Assembly: GCA_021234155.1 (NCBI GenBank)
Contig: JAJEKV010000146.1
Location: 1,058,001 to 1,122,000 of the forward strand
Direction: 5' to 3'
Length of the DNA stretch: 64,000 nt
DNA from: Isoetes taiwanensis
Lineage: Eukaryota; Streptophyta; Lycopodiopsida; Isoetales; Isoetaceae
Shown in pieces: positions 42,901 to 53,898 of this stretch (position 1 is its first letter; each line of letters opens with the position of its first letter). Under the pieces are notes generated by a model. It was given only the letters and a program-made list of their open reading frames with translations. It searched no databases and was not told the origin of the DNA. The translations under genes were made by a program, and so were the position numbers.

Positions 42901-43136
42901 CGGCAGCTCAACGATGTCGGGGCTGGCGGCATAAGAAGTGGAGGCTGAATCCTAATGGCGGACCACGTTATCGACCTCTCAAAGCGATAGACTATGCTTG
43001 GTGCGTGGAACCCGAAGCCATTATTGGTTGTGATACCTCCCTCTTGTAGGAATCCAGCTACGAGGAATTGCTTGCTAAAGAGGCATCGAGGATGGAGATG
43101 AAACTTGAGTCTTACTGGTACATTAAAGCATTTCAC
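39995..43136 (+). pseudogene. DUF7869-type transposase, frameshifted, with upstream exon-like part
   Basis: After an acceptor at about 39,994, an open part reads MEQLRSILFNGTKVAEGHLH (to about 40,290) and then, after a shift, DSLRFDYIVMVVSRG and MPYGFGVIIFTDPNQAILDT (to 40,486); I do not recognise this part. The core is at 41,058-42,300: a zinc-binding KCNTCIVIKEKMAK, then HDKMDQNKTMIPRL (first Asp, about 41,550), WPGAAMHGHG, LQLDN (second Asp, about 41,940), ENKNRYLFSYLSYLVWLGVF, and VGHTHDDIDALF (third acidic site, about 42,055). These are hallmarks of the DUF7869 transposon-derived family with an RNase-H-like core. A C-terminal part follows to about 43,136. Several frameshifts and stops inactivate it. 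It is the likely mobilising enzyme of the surrounding TIR element. Confidence 0.72.
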
Positions 43137-43254
43137 AATAGACTATTTATTATCCATAACATCACTACAATAGACTATTTATTATTCATTCGTCTTGCAT
43201 TTTTCATCTTAACACAAGAGCTCTTACACTACAACATGTTGAGCGGTGATTCAT

Positions 43255-43497
43255 TCATCTTGAGGATCTGTAGTAGTGATCCCACGATATCTCATAGCTC
43301 ATGCGCTCGGGGGAAGCCAAATCGGATGGATCATAACATGAATTTCTTGTGAGGCAACGAATCTCAGCGCCCAAAGCTTTTCTTCGCAGGTAGGGATCAA
43401 GAAGAAGATGCCTGTCTAGGCAACCAACAAGATCAGAGTGGCTCATTGAGCACTTGATCGCCTCGATGTGGTGAACTGATGAAGGCGAAAAATCCAT
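43255..43497 (-). CDS. Small element-encoded protein A (80 aa)
   Basis: An intact 80-codon frame from ATG (43,495-43,497) to TGA: MDFSPSSVHHIEAIKCSMSH at the start, then SDLVGCLDRHLLLDPYL and CLTRNSCYDPSDL. It is clearly related to protein B 540 bases upstream: both have 80 codons and share HI..(I/F)KC, S..DL..C, LDP.L, KA.G and LTR. No family recognised. A TATA box lies 37 bases upstream of the ATG. Unlike B, it has no internal stop. Confidence 0.6.
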   Translation of the reverse strand: MDFSPSSVHHIEAIKCSMSHSDLVGCLDRHLLLDPYLRRKALGAEIRCLTRNSCYDPSDLASPERMSYEISWDHYYRSSR

Positions 43498-43533
43498 GGG
43501 AGATGAATGAACTTTAGCCCCGAAGTGAGAAGC

Positions 43534-43540
43534 TTTTATA
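43534..43540 (-). promoter_or_regulatory. TATA box of small gene A
   Basis: On the minus strand TTCACTATAAAAGC, 37 bases upstream of the ATG at 43,497. The flanking sequence (GAAGTAGAATTATTGAGGTG on the plus strand) is duplicated at gene B. Confidence 0.65.
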
Positions 43541-43790
43541 GTGAAGTAGAATTATTGAGGTGAATTATTGGGGTAGACTTACCGCCATTATTGCGTGTGT
43601 ATAAGACTGTATACATACAATTATAATACATCTTTCGTATGGATATGTGTATGCTTTTAAAACATAGTTCATAGGTGCTCATACCATTATTATATCATAA
43701 ACAAATCTGATGAGTCATCGCGATAACATTGAGTGTAATACATAGTTCATAGGTACTCATGTCATTATTATATCCTTAGCAGATACAGAT

Positions 43791-44033
43791 TCACTCATCA
43801 TCAACACCAAAGCTCGTGATGCTATTCAGCTCATAGATCTCCTGATCAGGAAGCCAGTAAATGTGGACTACAACACGAGTGAGCTTCTTGCAAGCACTAG
43901 CAGGACCATCAGCCTTAGATTAGAGCCATGGATCAAGATTAACACCATTTCTTGCGCATTCATTCAGATCGTTGTAGCTCAAGTAGCATTTGAAAGATCG
44001 GATGTGCTCTGGACGAGGCATCGAGGAAGCCAT
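43791..44033 (-). pseudogene. Small element-encoded protein B, one in-frame stop
   Basis: The frame from ATG (44,031-44,033) to TGA (43,791) has 80 codons with a single TAA at codon 38 (43,920-43,922). It starts MASSMPRPEHIRSFKCYLSY and continues NDLNECARNGVNLDPWL, then after the stop SKADGPASACKKLTRV and an end GVDDE. It is a paralogue of protein A with the same length and the same upstream sequence; the stop fits a Gln codon changed by C-to-T. Confidence 0.6.
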
Positions 44034-44069
44034 GGAAGATGAATGACTTCTACCCCCGAGTCGAGCTGT

Positions 44070-44076
44070 TTTTATA
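44070..44076 (-). promoter_or_regulatory. TATA box of small gene B
   Basis: On the minus strand TTCACTATAAAAACAGC, 37 bases upstream of the ATG, the same spacing as at gene A. Confidence 0.65.
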
Positions 44077-44287
44077 GTGAAGTAAAATTATTGATGTGAA
44101 TTATTGGTGTAGAATCTAGGGCCATTATTGGGCTTCTACAAGTATCATGTACACGTACAAGTATAACACATAATTTGTATGTATATGTGTATGTTAATTA
44201 CCTCATGTTTCTTGGGCTCGAGAACTAGGTGAAAGTATTTGTGCTTGAGCAAATTAGGTGTGCTTAAAATTCTCAAAATTGCGTTAT

Positions 44288-44317
44288 TTTCTCCAATTAA
44301 TGAAATCATGCTTTACT
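44288..44317 (-). repeat. Right terminal inverted repeat and TSD (TACT)
   Basis: TIR 44,288-44,313, TACT 44,314-44,317. It pairs with 34,101-34,130. Confidence 0.9.
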
Positions 44318-44990
44318 GCAAGGATAGAGTATTTGGGACACATAATATCGAAAGAGGACATCTCTACTAACCCCATAAAGATTCAGGCAGTGATTGAATG
44401 GCCGCCACCGAAGAACATTCATGAGGTGAGAAGCTTCTTGGGCTTAGCAGGATACTACAGGAAATTTGTCAAGAACTTTGCCAAGATAGCAGCCCCATTA
44501 ATGGATCTCAAAAGGTAAAAGACTCAATGGGCCATTGGCACAAGGAAGCTCAAGCAGGATTTAAAAAGATGAAGGAAGCATTGACAACTGCCCCAATTTT
44601 AACACTGCTAGTTCCAGAGAAAGATAAGTTGGTCGCAACAGATGCTAACAAGATTGCGATAGGAGCAGTCCCAATGCAGGAAGAAAGGGTCGTGGCATAT
44701 GATTCTAGGAAGATGAATGATGCTGAGACGCGCTACCCGACCCATATATAGTTAAGAACTACTAGCAGTTGTGAGAGCGTTAAAGATTTGGAGACGCTTT
44801 GTTGGGAAGGAAGTTCCCTTGAAACCGACCACCAAGGCCTGCAATACGTCTTCATCCAACCACATCTCAATCTCAGGCAATGGATGGAGTTCCTGGAAGA
44901 GTTTGAATTCGATATAGTGTACAAACTAGGAAAGCTTAACGTGGGTGCGGATGCTCTCTCAAGGCACCCTTTGACAACAACAATCCATTG
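44318..44990 (+). pseudogene. Gypsy reverse transcriptase 3' part and RNase H
   Basis: It resumes directly after TACT with ARIEYLGHIISKEDI and SFLGLAGYYRKFVKNFAKIA (end of the reverse transcriptase). After a shift near 44,520 come MKEALTTAPILTLLVPEK and ATDANKIAIGAVPMQ (RNase H first Asp), then, after another shift near 44,750, LETDHQGLQYVF and GADALSRHP. At least two frameshifts. Confidence 0.88.
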
Positions 44991-45179
44991 CACTACCATA
45001 TCAACACTCACCAGCGAGTTCGGAAAGAAGATAGAAGAAATGTTGCCATTCGACAAGGACTTCAAGGAAGTACGGGCAAGCCTTTCAAAAGAGGCAAAAA
45101 CGGATAAAGAAAGGGAGACCTTCAAACACTTCAAGAAAGAAGGTAACCTCTTGTACTATAAGAATAAATTGTGCATGAC

Positions 45180-46380
45180 AGAGTCATCTGGAGTTAGAAA
45201 GTTGATTCTTCACGACACGCACAACAACCCAATAGCTTGCCACACAGAGTTCATGAAAACCTACTTCAAGATAAGAAGTAGTATTATTGGCCCGACATGA
45301 AGAAGCACATAGCAAGGTATATCTGCGAATGTCAGCTATGTCAACAAATAAAAGCAGAATAGTTTCGATTACCAGGAGCGCTAGAACCACTAGCAGTGCC
45401 AAATGTCAAGGGGGGGATAATAAGCATGGACTTCATAACACGACTTCCCAGAACTATAAGGGCCAAAGATGGTCGACAAGTTGTTTTAGATGGCACATTT
45501 TATACCTTGTCGAACCACCGACATGGCACTAGATATCGCCGTGGTATTCACAAAGGAGATTTTTAGACTCCACCAGAATGCCAAAGGAGATTATCTCCAA
45601 TAGGGACATGAAGTTCATGAGCGCATTTTGGAATGACCTCTTCAACACCATTCAGACGAAGTTGTCCATGAGCACAGCGTATCAGCCTCAAACAAATGGG
45701 CAGATGGAGCGCACCAACCGGATATTGGAAGATATGTTGAGAAACTATGTCTGGAACAAGCAGTTCAATTGGGATAACTACATCCATTTGGTAGAGTTTG
45801 CATACAATAGCACCAAGCAGGAGTCATCTCAAATGTCGCCATTTATGATTAATTATGGCTATCAATATTTGACTCTAGATATGTGGCACAACCTGGTGTC
45901 CAAGAGATAGAAGTTTCTCAACAGATGCTAGCTGACATGCAACAGTTGGTTGAAGAAGTCAGAGGATATCTCCTAGCAGCAAGAAGAGCATGGCGGACAA
46001 GCACAGAACAGTAAGAGAGTCCCAAGTAAGGACAACATTTGGCTGAAGATAAAGGTCAAACAAACGAAGATCCACATCGGCTATTGCAAGAAGCTTGCTT
46101 TGCTCCAAGGTTGGCTGGACCATTTAAAGTAGTCGAAAGAATAAACAATCAATTCTACAAATTAGACTTACCAGCACACTTGAAAATCCACAAAGTTTTC
46201 CACGTAAGTCTTTTAAAAAAGCACACTCCTAATCCAGAGGAAGTATTGGATACCCCAGCATTACTGGAAATGACTGACGAACAACTTGAGGTTGCGAGAG
46301 GACTTGTAGAGCATGGACCAACAGGGCATACTATAAGTGAAGAAGAAGCATTGAAATGTTATGATATGCTTAAGCTATAA
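45180..46380 (+). pseudogene. Gypsy integrase and C-terminal domain
   Basis: The HHCC zinc region is near 45,205-45,350 (HDTHNNPIACHTEF, CECQLCQQ), followed by a TAG and ISMDFITRLPRT (first Asp). Then ISNRDMKFMSAFW (second Asp, about 45,595) and NGQMERTNRILE with the catalytic Glu. The C-terminal part GPFKVVERINNQFYKLDLP and FHVSLLKKH ends at the TAA at 46,380. Several stops and frame changes occur. Confidence 0.88.
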
Positions 46381-46553
46381 TGATATGTCTAAAGCAGGGC
46401 ATTAATCACCTTGCTATAATTTTGTAAAACTTTAATATTCAAATGATAAAAAAATTTAATTGATACCTTAATATAATTCTTGTATTTGCATGCATTAAAC
46501 AAGTCCGACAGAGATCATGCAGGTTTCCAAGGTGCTGCGGACAACATCAATTC

Positions 46554-46566
46554 AAGGTGGGGAGAA
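46554..46566 (+). other. Polypurine tract
   Basis: AAGGTGGGGAGAA immediately before TGTGATGTTCC, the normal plus-strand primer position. Confidence 0.8.
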
Positions 46567-47416
46567 TGTGATGTTCCAACATAATATATGGAGTGAATAC
46601 ATATATTATACTGCCACTTCACTGGTACATGTCAACCCCAACGACATGTACACGACAACCGTATAGAGTTGTACCCTGGAATACAACCAATAGAACCATT
46701 AACATGTCCCCATTAACATGTACATATAACCCATTGCCACGTGGTATAGCCCTAAGTGACCTTTTAGATTCCAACCCTAAAAGCGTCATGTCAAAAGGAG
46801 CCTGGAATCTTAAAAGTGTGCCTTTCAGATTCCAATCTCCAAAGCTCCCATTGCACAAGCGACAGACCCATTCCGACTTGCCAGCATCCGTGGAGCTTGC
46901 TTTCCCAAGCAGATCGCCAAGACTCGACTATCTTGAGCCATCCTGACAGCATGGACACCGTCGGAGGACTTGGAGCCAGCCAAAGATCTGGTATATGGTT
47001 GATCTATATGCAATGCCAGCTTCCCGACCAGCATTAAACCAAGTGTTCATCTTTCCTTAGCCTTATAGGACCTCTAGATCTCCAGAACTCATGATCAGCC
47101 TCTAACGAACAAACCTAATCATATATCTTTAGAGTAGATACTTTAGATCTTTACTCTATTATTTCAGTTCATCGGATGATATTGTATTACTCTGTGCACA
47201 ACTCTTGTGTATCGGAAAGAGGGGTAGAGACCCAAAGCCTTTGTAGATGATGCTCCTAGGTAAACTCATTAGTATCCAGTAATTGCGGCCTGTGCATAGG
47301 AGGCCGCCTGGCTGTGGGTGGTGGGGTTAGATCAGTTGATAAGAGAGGCTTGTCCGGCTACAGTTGATCCCTCTGATACGTAGCGACAGCCAGGGAACGT
47401 TGTGGGCTAGGCCTAG
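46567..47416 (+). repeat. Gypsy 3' LTR, truncated
   Basis: It matches the first roughly 830 bases of the left LTR up to GAACGTTGTGGGCTAGG. The last roughly 620 bases of the LTR are absent and unrelated sequence follows. Confidence 0.82.
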
Positions 47417-47711
47417 TGTATGGCAAAGTATTTGAAATGGATAGGAAAATTTCCTTCTAGTCTTAGGATGAATAGGAACCTGCAAATTTGGATGGGATTT
47501 ATCCTACTAATAAGAATTTGGTTAAGAAAATTTCCTTTTAAGTCTCAGAAACAAAGAGTTTGTAACCGACTGATTTCCAACAACATCATACTGAATTCCA
47601 GCAAAAATAACATAAACAAGTCATGGTGCAACAAAGCATTATTTCATTCAATTCCTAGATTGAAGTAATCTAGAGGCTAGAATGTAAGAATCGATACAAT
47701 AATATGTGCTT

Positions 47712-47887
<176 letters not shown>

Positions 47888-48404
47888 CAAAGAAGCAATG
47901 TACTTAGCGGGCTCAATGGCTTCTACTTTTCTTATCAATGGTCTCTATCTTTCTTGCTATCAATGACAATAACAATGTTTCACGATGGCGAGCTCATTAC
48001 AATATAGAACATTCCGAGAAAAGGCCCATCCCATTGCAGTTTTCTAAAAGATGACTGATTGGATGCCGCCAATAAGCACAAGTCCGAAAGATCGTCTAAA
48101 TGGTTATGCACGTTAGTACTAATTTGATAATCTGAAACATTTTTGTTATGGCAATCGCAGGCCCGTAACGACGAAATCCGGCATAGGAAGTCGAAAGAAA
48201 TGGGAGAAAAGAATCTCTGCCTCACTGTCCATCTCTCGGTGCCCAATTTCTATTATCAAACTTCTATTATCAGATCCTTGTTGGGTAAGAAAGGAGGAGA
48301 CATAGACAACCATTAAAATAAAATAAAAACATACTAACCAATAGAATTCTTTAAGAATACACTATGCATCACCACATTGATATGTACAATGTACCTCAGT
48401 AAGT

Positions 48405-48545
48405 TTATTATTGCAAAGGTTTCTCTTTCGAAAACCCTTCGAGGTAGGGCTTTTTTAGTCTTAGGCAGTAATAGGCGTGATGTGCTCTTTCTTATATGTC
48501 CCATACACTTTAGACGATGTCAATTCAATTCAATTGAATTCTCTA
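48405..48545 (+). repeat. Short repeat family, copy B
   Basis: TTATTATTG...TTCGAAAACCCTTCGAGG...CAGTAATA followed by the shared GTGCTCTTTC region and a degenerate tail (CAATTCAATTCAATTGAATT). Confidence 0.65.
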
Positions 48546-49348
48546 TAAAATACATATCAATATATTAATTTAGTACGAGTGGTATTGATTTGCTTACAAG
48601 TTGAGATTCTAGCTTCTTCCATAGTCGTGCAATGTTTGGATTCTTGTTGATCAGGTGCAACCTATCTCTTAATGCCACTTGGCCTCAACCATCTATATGA
48701 TTAACTTTATGAATCTTAGAGATTGTACTTGATCTTTCTCTCTGCATGTGAGATGCAACTTGACTTTTCACCAAAGTTCATCTACCAAACTATATTTTAG
48801 CTCTCCAATAAGAAGCTTACCAAGAAATCAAGAAACATATGATGCATTTTGATAAAATACTAGGAATACAAGGGCATTATAAAAATTTAAAGACATATTT
48901 AGAATGTTCCCTTCAATTAAATGTATAGAAATAAATTGAATTAAACTGAACCAAAATAATTACAATTGCTTACTCTTATATCCAATGGATGGAAGTTACT
49001 CGAGACTGAAACATGACATACTAATAACCTCATCATGAGATTAATCCTGAGAATTGTAATCGTTATTTAAAACGAACCATGTGCTCTTCCGTCGATACAT
49101 ATCATACATTTAGAGTTAACAATAATTAACAAAGTATGTAACTAAGTTACAATGGCTTCTGCTTCCAGTCTTCAATCTTCGATACAAAACTTCCAATCTT
49201 TAATTCAACATCTAAAGAGTTGGGAGTATGTTATGTAGCAAATTGAAGTGCTCCTTCAAACAATGCACATTTCAAGGTTGCCACAACCATTGGGGAAGCT
49301 GTAAAGGTAACACAGTCTTCGTCAAGATAAGTTTAGAAAGCAAATTTA

Positions 49349-52300
49349 CTACTTCTCTGTCTTCGCCTTTTTCAATTGAGGTCCTTGATCACCCATTCCT
49401 TGCTTTCCTAATGTTGCCTGGTCAGTCGAAGCTGGTTCTGCCTGACTTGCTTCAATGGGTTGCTCTGGTACTCCCCCAGGCGGAAGTGGCAAAGGTGGTG
49501 GTGGCGGAGCCGGTGGCAGCTGTTAAAACATCTTATGAATCATAAAAAACATCTAGGCGTAAGGAAATCAAATAACATGCACCTTCCGAAGGACATTGCC
49601 AAGAATCTGATCGATTCTCATGACTTCTTTCACATCTACAAGTTTTTCATTCAGCTTTTTTCCTTCATCAGTTGAAACTTTTTCTACTCCTGAATTGTCA
49701 ACATCACCATCTTCCAAAAAGAAAAAAAAAACTAAATGTTAGCATGTTGTAAGCATGTAAAGATCCTTTTTATCTATGCTATTGCAAACAGTACCACATT
49801 CTATTATTGCAGGACAATTCAAGGATAAAGTCACTATTTAAAAAGGCCAAACAGTTAAGATTGGATCTGTAGCACTGGAAGAAGCTGAGCTTGTTTCTAT
49901 CTTTCTTAGCTCTTCCCCCAGCTTTTATGCAGGCAGTCACTAGAGCTTTCTTCTTTTTTGTAGCAAAAGAAGATGGTCAAGAGGATGTCTAATCAGCTGC
50001 TGCCTTTTATTCCCACTATCCTAATAATGATAGAAAAAGTTTTAGCAGCAGAGCAGCCAAATATTCAAGGTGATTGGATCTCCAATTCAGGGATGCCTTT
50101 GCTACTCCATACTGTAAGCTAGGACAGCTAGCATAGCAGTTCACCTGACCACGTCTCAAAGTTGGAGGAAGCTGTGCAAATTATTTTCATCATCTATGCA
50201 AGCCATATAACTTGTATTAAGTGCAGGGTAAAGCAATAATTTCTAGGGGTGTGAAGTTCAACAAAGCAGGTTCCCCTCGAAGTGAACCATGGCTTTTATC
50301 CACTTGGTATGTCGATGGTTTCTGGATTGAAGGAAAGGGCGACTATGTTCTTCAAATGCAACTACAGGGCACACTAGTCGCACAGACCTCTGGAAAAAAA
50401 CCTGAATATACATAAGCACGATGTTTTAGTTGTGAGGATCCAGGATAACATAAGCACTCGTTCATGCATTTGGCGGCTATCAAGAGAATATGCTTTGGTC
50501 AGGACATATACCTCCTTAGCATCTAGGTTTGTAACAGCCAGGAGACGTGGATGTCCTGGAGCCTTTTGAGGTTTGAAGTTGGGCATGTAGAATTTAGACA
50601 AAGCTGCGTGGTAGATTTTTGCTGAATAGAATAATGACACCTAACTTTGATGGTAATGCAATGGACCAGAACCAGCCATTTCAACAATTGTTCCTTAGCA
50701 TGTGTTATCTGTACTAATTTCTGATCCCGCAATTTAATCATGACTTGATTTATAACCCCCGTTGCAAAAAGTGATCATGGATTGTGTTGTTCCAACATCA
50801 CATGGCATGCTATCATTCCATGCCTTGAACCTCTATAGGTCAATTGCAGCTTCGGGACAGTTTGGTGGTTCTTCTGACTGCAAAACCTGGGCCATAAGAG
50901 CCACATTTACATGCTTAATCTCAGCCAAATTAGCCTAGCTTTTGCCAGCTGTTTCTCAGGAAAACCTGATTGGCTCAATACCTTGTGAATTTGTGGAAGC
51001 CTGGACTGAATAACTTCCTTATGCTTACCTACCTTCCAATATCCCACTAGAACTTACTCGTAGTCTTTGGAGGATTAAAACTATGTAGCATCTACACAAT
51101 GGAAATTATTGAATCTCTGCGCCACTATCCTGATTCTTTGTAGAAGCTACCCATAATAACTAAACCTCGCCCGTGAAGTAGATCATTGCACCTATGATAT
51201 TATCCGGTCGGAAGAGAATCAATAGATTTTTTTCCTGCAGATGATAACCTTAATGAGCCTTGCTAAAATATGAGGTGGTCAACCAATGGCATCATGGAGC
51301 TAGGCCTCGGTTTTGCTATACGCTATGGCTTAGCAAGGAACAACCAATCGTGTCATTGTCTAGCTCATTAAAGCTAGAGTTAAAGGCACTCAGAAATATA
51401 ATGGAATTAATGTGGCTCATCAAAATCTTGAAGCACAATATTTCATGCATGCTTTAACCAGCATCTGACATTCAGTTCCATTACTTAAAGGAATATGTCA
51501 ATAGTAGTCTGTTGGATTTATCCACGAAGGCTTGCTTTAAAGACAGACATGGCGTGATTAAGCTCCAGATTAATAGGCAGCAGTCTGTAAACTGAACTTC
51601 AAACTTTCTTCAGCACATAGACTTAGCACTGATGCCTAACATAGGTGATATCTCCAGAAAGCTTGTGCAAGGGTATTTAGATGAGTCCAGATATGAAGGA
51701 AAGACTTTTGGTGATTTAGGAAATTAAGCCCAATCTTTCCACATGCACTTTGCACCAGTTGCAGCCTAATTTGCAATATAAAAAATCTCTGCTCTTCACA
51801 TCACGTTTCACCCAATCTATCCAATCCATTCTATAGAATTTGCGAACTTGCTACACATCCTCGACCAAAAAAACTATTCTAGAAATGAGTACCCAACACA
51901 TCTAGGATAATGTGACATGCTATAACCATAAGAATGCGACCAAAAGCTGATCTTACCATAGCCAATCTTTTCTAGCTTGGAGGCTGCTTGTGCAAATGCT
52001 TTAGAGATATGATAAAGGGATCGAACCTGATAACGGGCACAAGAAAGTAAGCAAGATAGTCATTGACTGAAAACAAAAATTAATTAAAGTAAATGTATAT
52101 GCAGCATTTGGTGCAGCAGCATCTACTCTGGCCAAAGCTATTCCAGCCCAAGCCTAAGGACCAAAGAGATTAGGGAAGAGAGGAGAGCCCTATTTAATGC
52201 CAATGATGCTGCACGATTCTTCCAGCCATTGCCCAAAAAATCATTCACATAGCCAACCATATCAGCATTACCTAAATCAGCTCTAAGAAAGCCTGACACT

Positions 52301-53742
52301 TTGAGCAAAACTTCATCCTGGAAATTACCAAAAGCATAAATTAACACTGTAACCTACCCATTCTGGTCTTCCTACAAAATTGCCATCAAAATGAAGATAT
52401 GATCAATAGCTAAAAAAATTCTCCCAATAACCAATTCAGCCTTGATCTTAAGTGTTATTTTCAACAACTTTTTTTACTGCAGCTTCATACAGATTTGCCA
52501 TGACATGTCAAATAACCATTACAAGATAGTTTGTACAATTCCTTGGGTGCCCCGCTTTATGACATTGTTGGACTCCAACGATTGGTGCTAATGCCTCGAC
52601 CGTATGAATGATAGCTTCCACTAGAGGCTTCAAAAGGCATTGTTTTCTTTGCTTTAACTGTTGTGTGGATCTCTCAATAAGTGAAATGGAGAAACAAAAG
52701 GTGCCTTATGCCTAGCATCAACCACTTCTACAATCTGCTGATCTTAACCTTCTAAAAAGGTAAGGTGCCATCCTTGAGTGGAGAAAACAGACTTAAAATT
52801 TGATACTTTCTCCCAAAAATGTAGCTGACAAATTCCTATAAGAATTGAAAAGCTCCCTTTTTGCATCTGATCATCCTTTTATGCTCAGCTTGCATGGCAG
52901 TTACAGTAGCAGAGCATGTTTTAGTTTTTAAGCAAGGCTTTGCAATCCTCATCATACCAACCATTTAGTGGCATAAAGCCTTCTCTTTCCGCTGTTGTTT
53001 GCTTTCCCAGAGAGTAAATGGAAAGCAGCATAAGGAAGCCTCGAGCATGGATCCAGAAGCATAGCCTTGCTGTATAAAGTGCCCAGGTCTATTTGCTGTG
53101 TTTGTGTGTGCACTCAGTGCGTATTTATCTGGCAGAGAGAATGCATTACGTCTATCAAAATGAAATGAGAGAGAGAGAGAGAGAGAGAGGGCACATACAA
53201 CTCTTGAACCAATAACATTGAACAACAAAGGAGCTTGATAAATGGACCCATCAAGTACATAATAAGCCGCCAATGTTGTAACTTTATCAGGGGTATCTCG
53301 CCTCTGCTTCCGAAAAACAAACAAGTTGGGTTCCTGAGCGTCATGCAACACGTATTCAACTCCTGTCATCTTCCTGCAAAAATAAAAAGACATTTCAACT
53401 GAGCACAGGATGCAGTACCACGAAGAATGTAATTGATAACCAAGAGAATAAATAGACTATTTCTGTAATTCCATAGTAAAATTCAATACAAAAGAGAAGT
53501 GAAAAGGGAAGAGCTTACGAAAGATGGGACATGTCGAGTGGGTGGATACCACGGCAACGGAGCTGTTCATTCGAACAGGTATAGTCGTAGAAAGGGGACA
53601 TTGCGAAGTAATCAAAGACCAAGGTCCTATCAAGAGGGTACGTGTTCAACCATAGCTGATCGCGGAAGCTGATACTGGTGAGATCGGTTGCAGGGGGAGG
53701 GGGAGGCTGAGGCAGTCCTTCCATTGGAGCAGCCATAGCCAT
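49349..53742 (-). CDS. MED6: Mediator complex subunit 6, complete, five exons
   Basis: MED6 is a head-module subunit of Mediator, the nuclear co-activator linking transcription factors to RNA polymerase II. Exons: 53,742-53,519, 53,373-53,199, 52,026-51,957, 49,710-49,583 and 49,519-49,349. All introns are GT-AG and the phases agree, giving 255 residues, close to plant family members as I recall them. The conserved domain is clear: [72 protein letters not shown], then [20 protein letters not shown] in exon 3. Exon 4 holds [18 protein letters not shown]; exon 5 is Pro-rich ([16 protein letters not shown]) and ends KKAKTEK. A TATA-like CATATATTAAG lies about 25-35 bases before the ATG. Intron 2 contains a short (GA)n, and intron 3 (2.2 kb) a Copia remnant. 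The start gives [10 protein letters not shown]; Met3 is an alternative. Confidence 0.95.
51260..51540 (+). pseudogene. Copia-type RNase H remnant in MED6 intron 3
   Basis: On the plus strand [20 protein letters not shown] followed by [11 protein letters not shown] matches the end of Ty1/copia RNase H (KQPxVxLSSxEAEYxAL...WL). About 60 bases on, [15 protein letters not shown] matches the usual C-terminal ADIFTKA block. It is antisense to MED6. Confidence 0.7.
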
Positions 53743-53898
53743 CTCCGGTAATGCTTGTGCTCTTAATATATGTATGCAATGCAACCTTTTTTTGGATTGT
53801 CCCAATCCAAGTGGCGTTTTGCATTATAATTTATTTAAGTTAAATAAAGTATTGCCACAAGGTTGCCCCACGGTGTTTTGTGGTGCAATCCCACCCAA

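Larger units (their letters stand above)
34105..44313. mobile_element. 10.2-kb TIR DNA transposon carrying ParB/methyltransferase-like cargo
   Basis: The left end begins AAGCATGATTTCGTTAATTA and the right end, read on the minus strand, begins AAGCATGATTTCATTAATTG: 26-bp terminal inverted repeats with 2 mismatches. TACT directly flanks both ends (34,101-34,104 and 44,314-44,317). Joining the flanks across one TACT gives the gypsy reading KCHFATARIEYLGH without a gap, so the boundaries and the 4-bp duplication are well supported. Contents: the ParB/methyltransferase-like gene (minus), a DUF7869-type transposase pseudogene (plus), two small paralogues (minus), four 18-bp direct repeats, and ten hyphenated palindromes. 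Superfamilies such as Ginger, Chapaev, Sola and Academ make target duplications of about 4 bp; I cannot assign this one. Confidence 0.9.
27484..47416 (+). mobile_element. Ty3/gypsy LTR retrotransposon, decayed, with nested insertions
   Basis: The left LTR starts TGTGACATTCC at 27,484. The right LTR starts TGTGATGTTCC at 46,567, after the polypurine tract, and is truncated at about 47,416. Internal order is gag, protease, reverse transcriptase, RNase H, integrase: the Ty3/gypsy order. All genes carry stops and shifts. Insertions inside it: about 830 bases at 31,677-32,510 (unclassified), a short repeat at 33,091-33,256, and the 10.2-kb TIR element at 34,105-44,313. Many of the in-frame stops are TAG or TAA where the family has Gln (for example after ELVELKK and after KAE), consistent with C-to-T change at methylated CAG/CAA. 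Confidence 0.9.

Noticed and set aside
52138-52347. A minus-strand ORF of 69 codons as an extra MED6 exon
   Set aside because: It lies between MED6 exons 2 and 3, but the flanking exons join in phase without it and its sequence does not match MED6.
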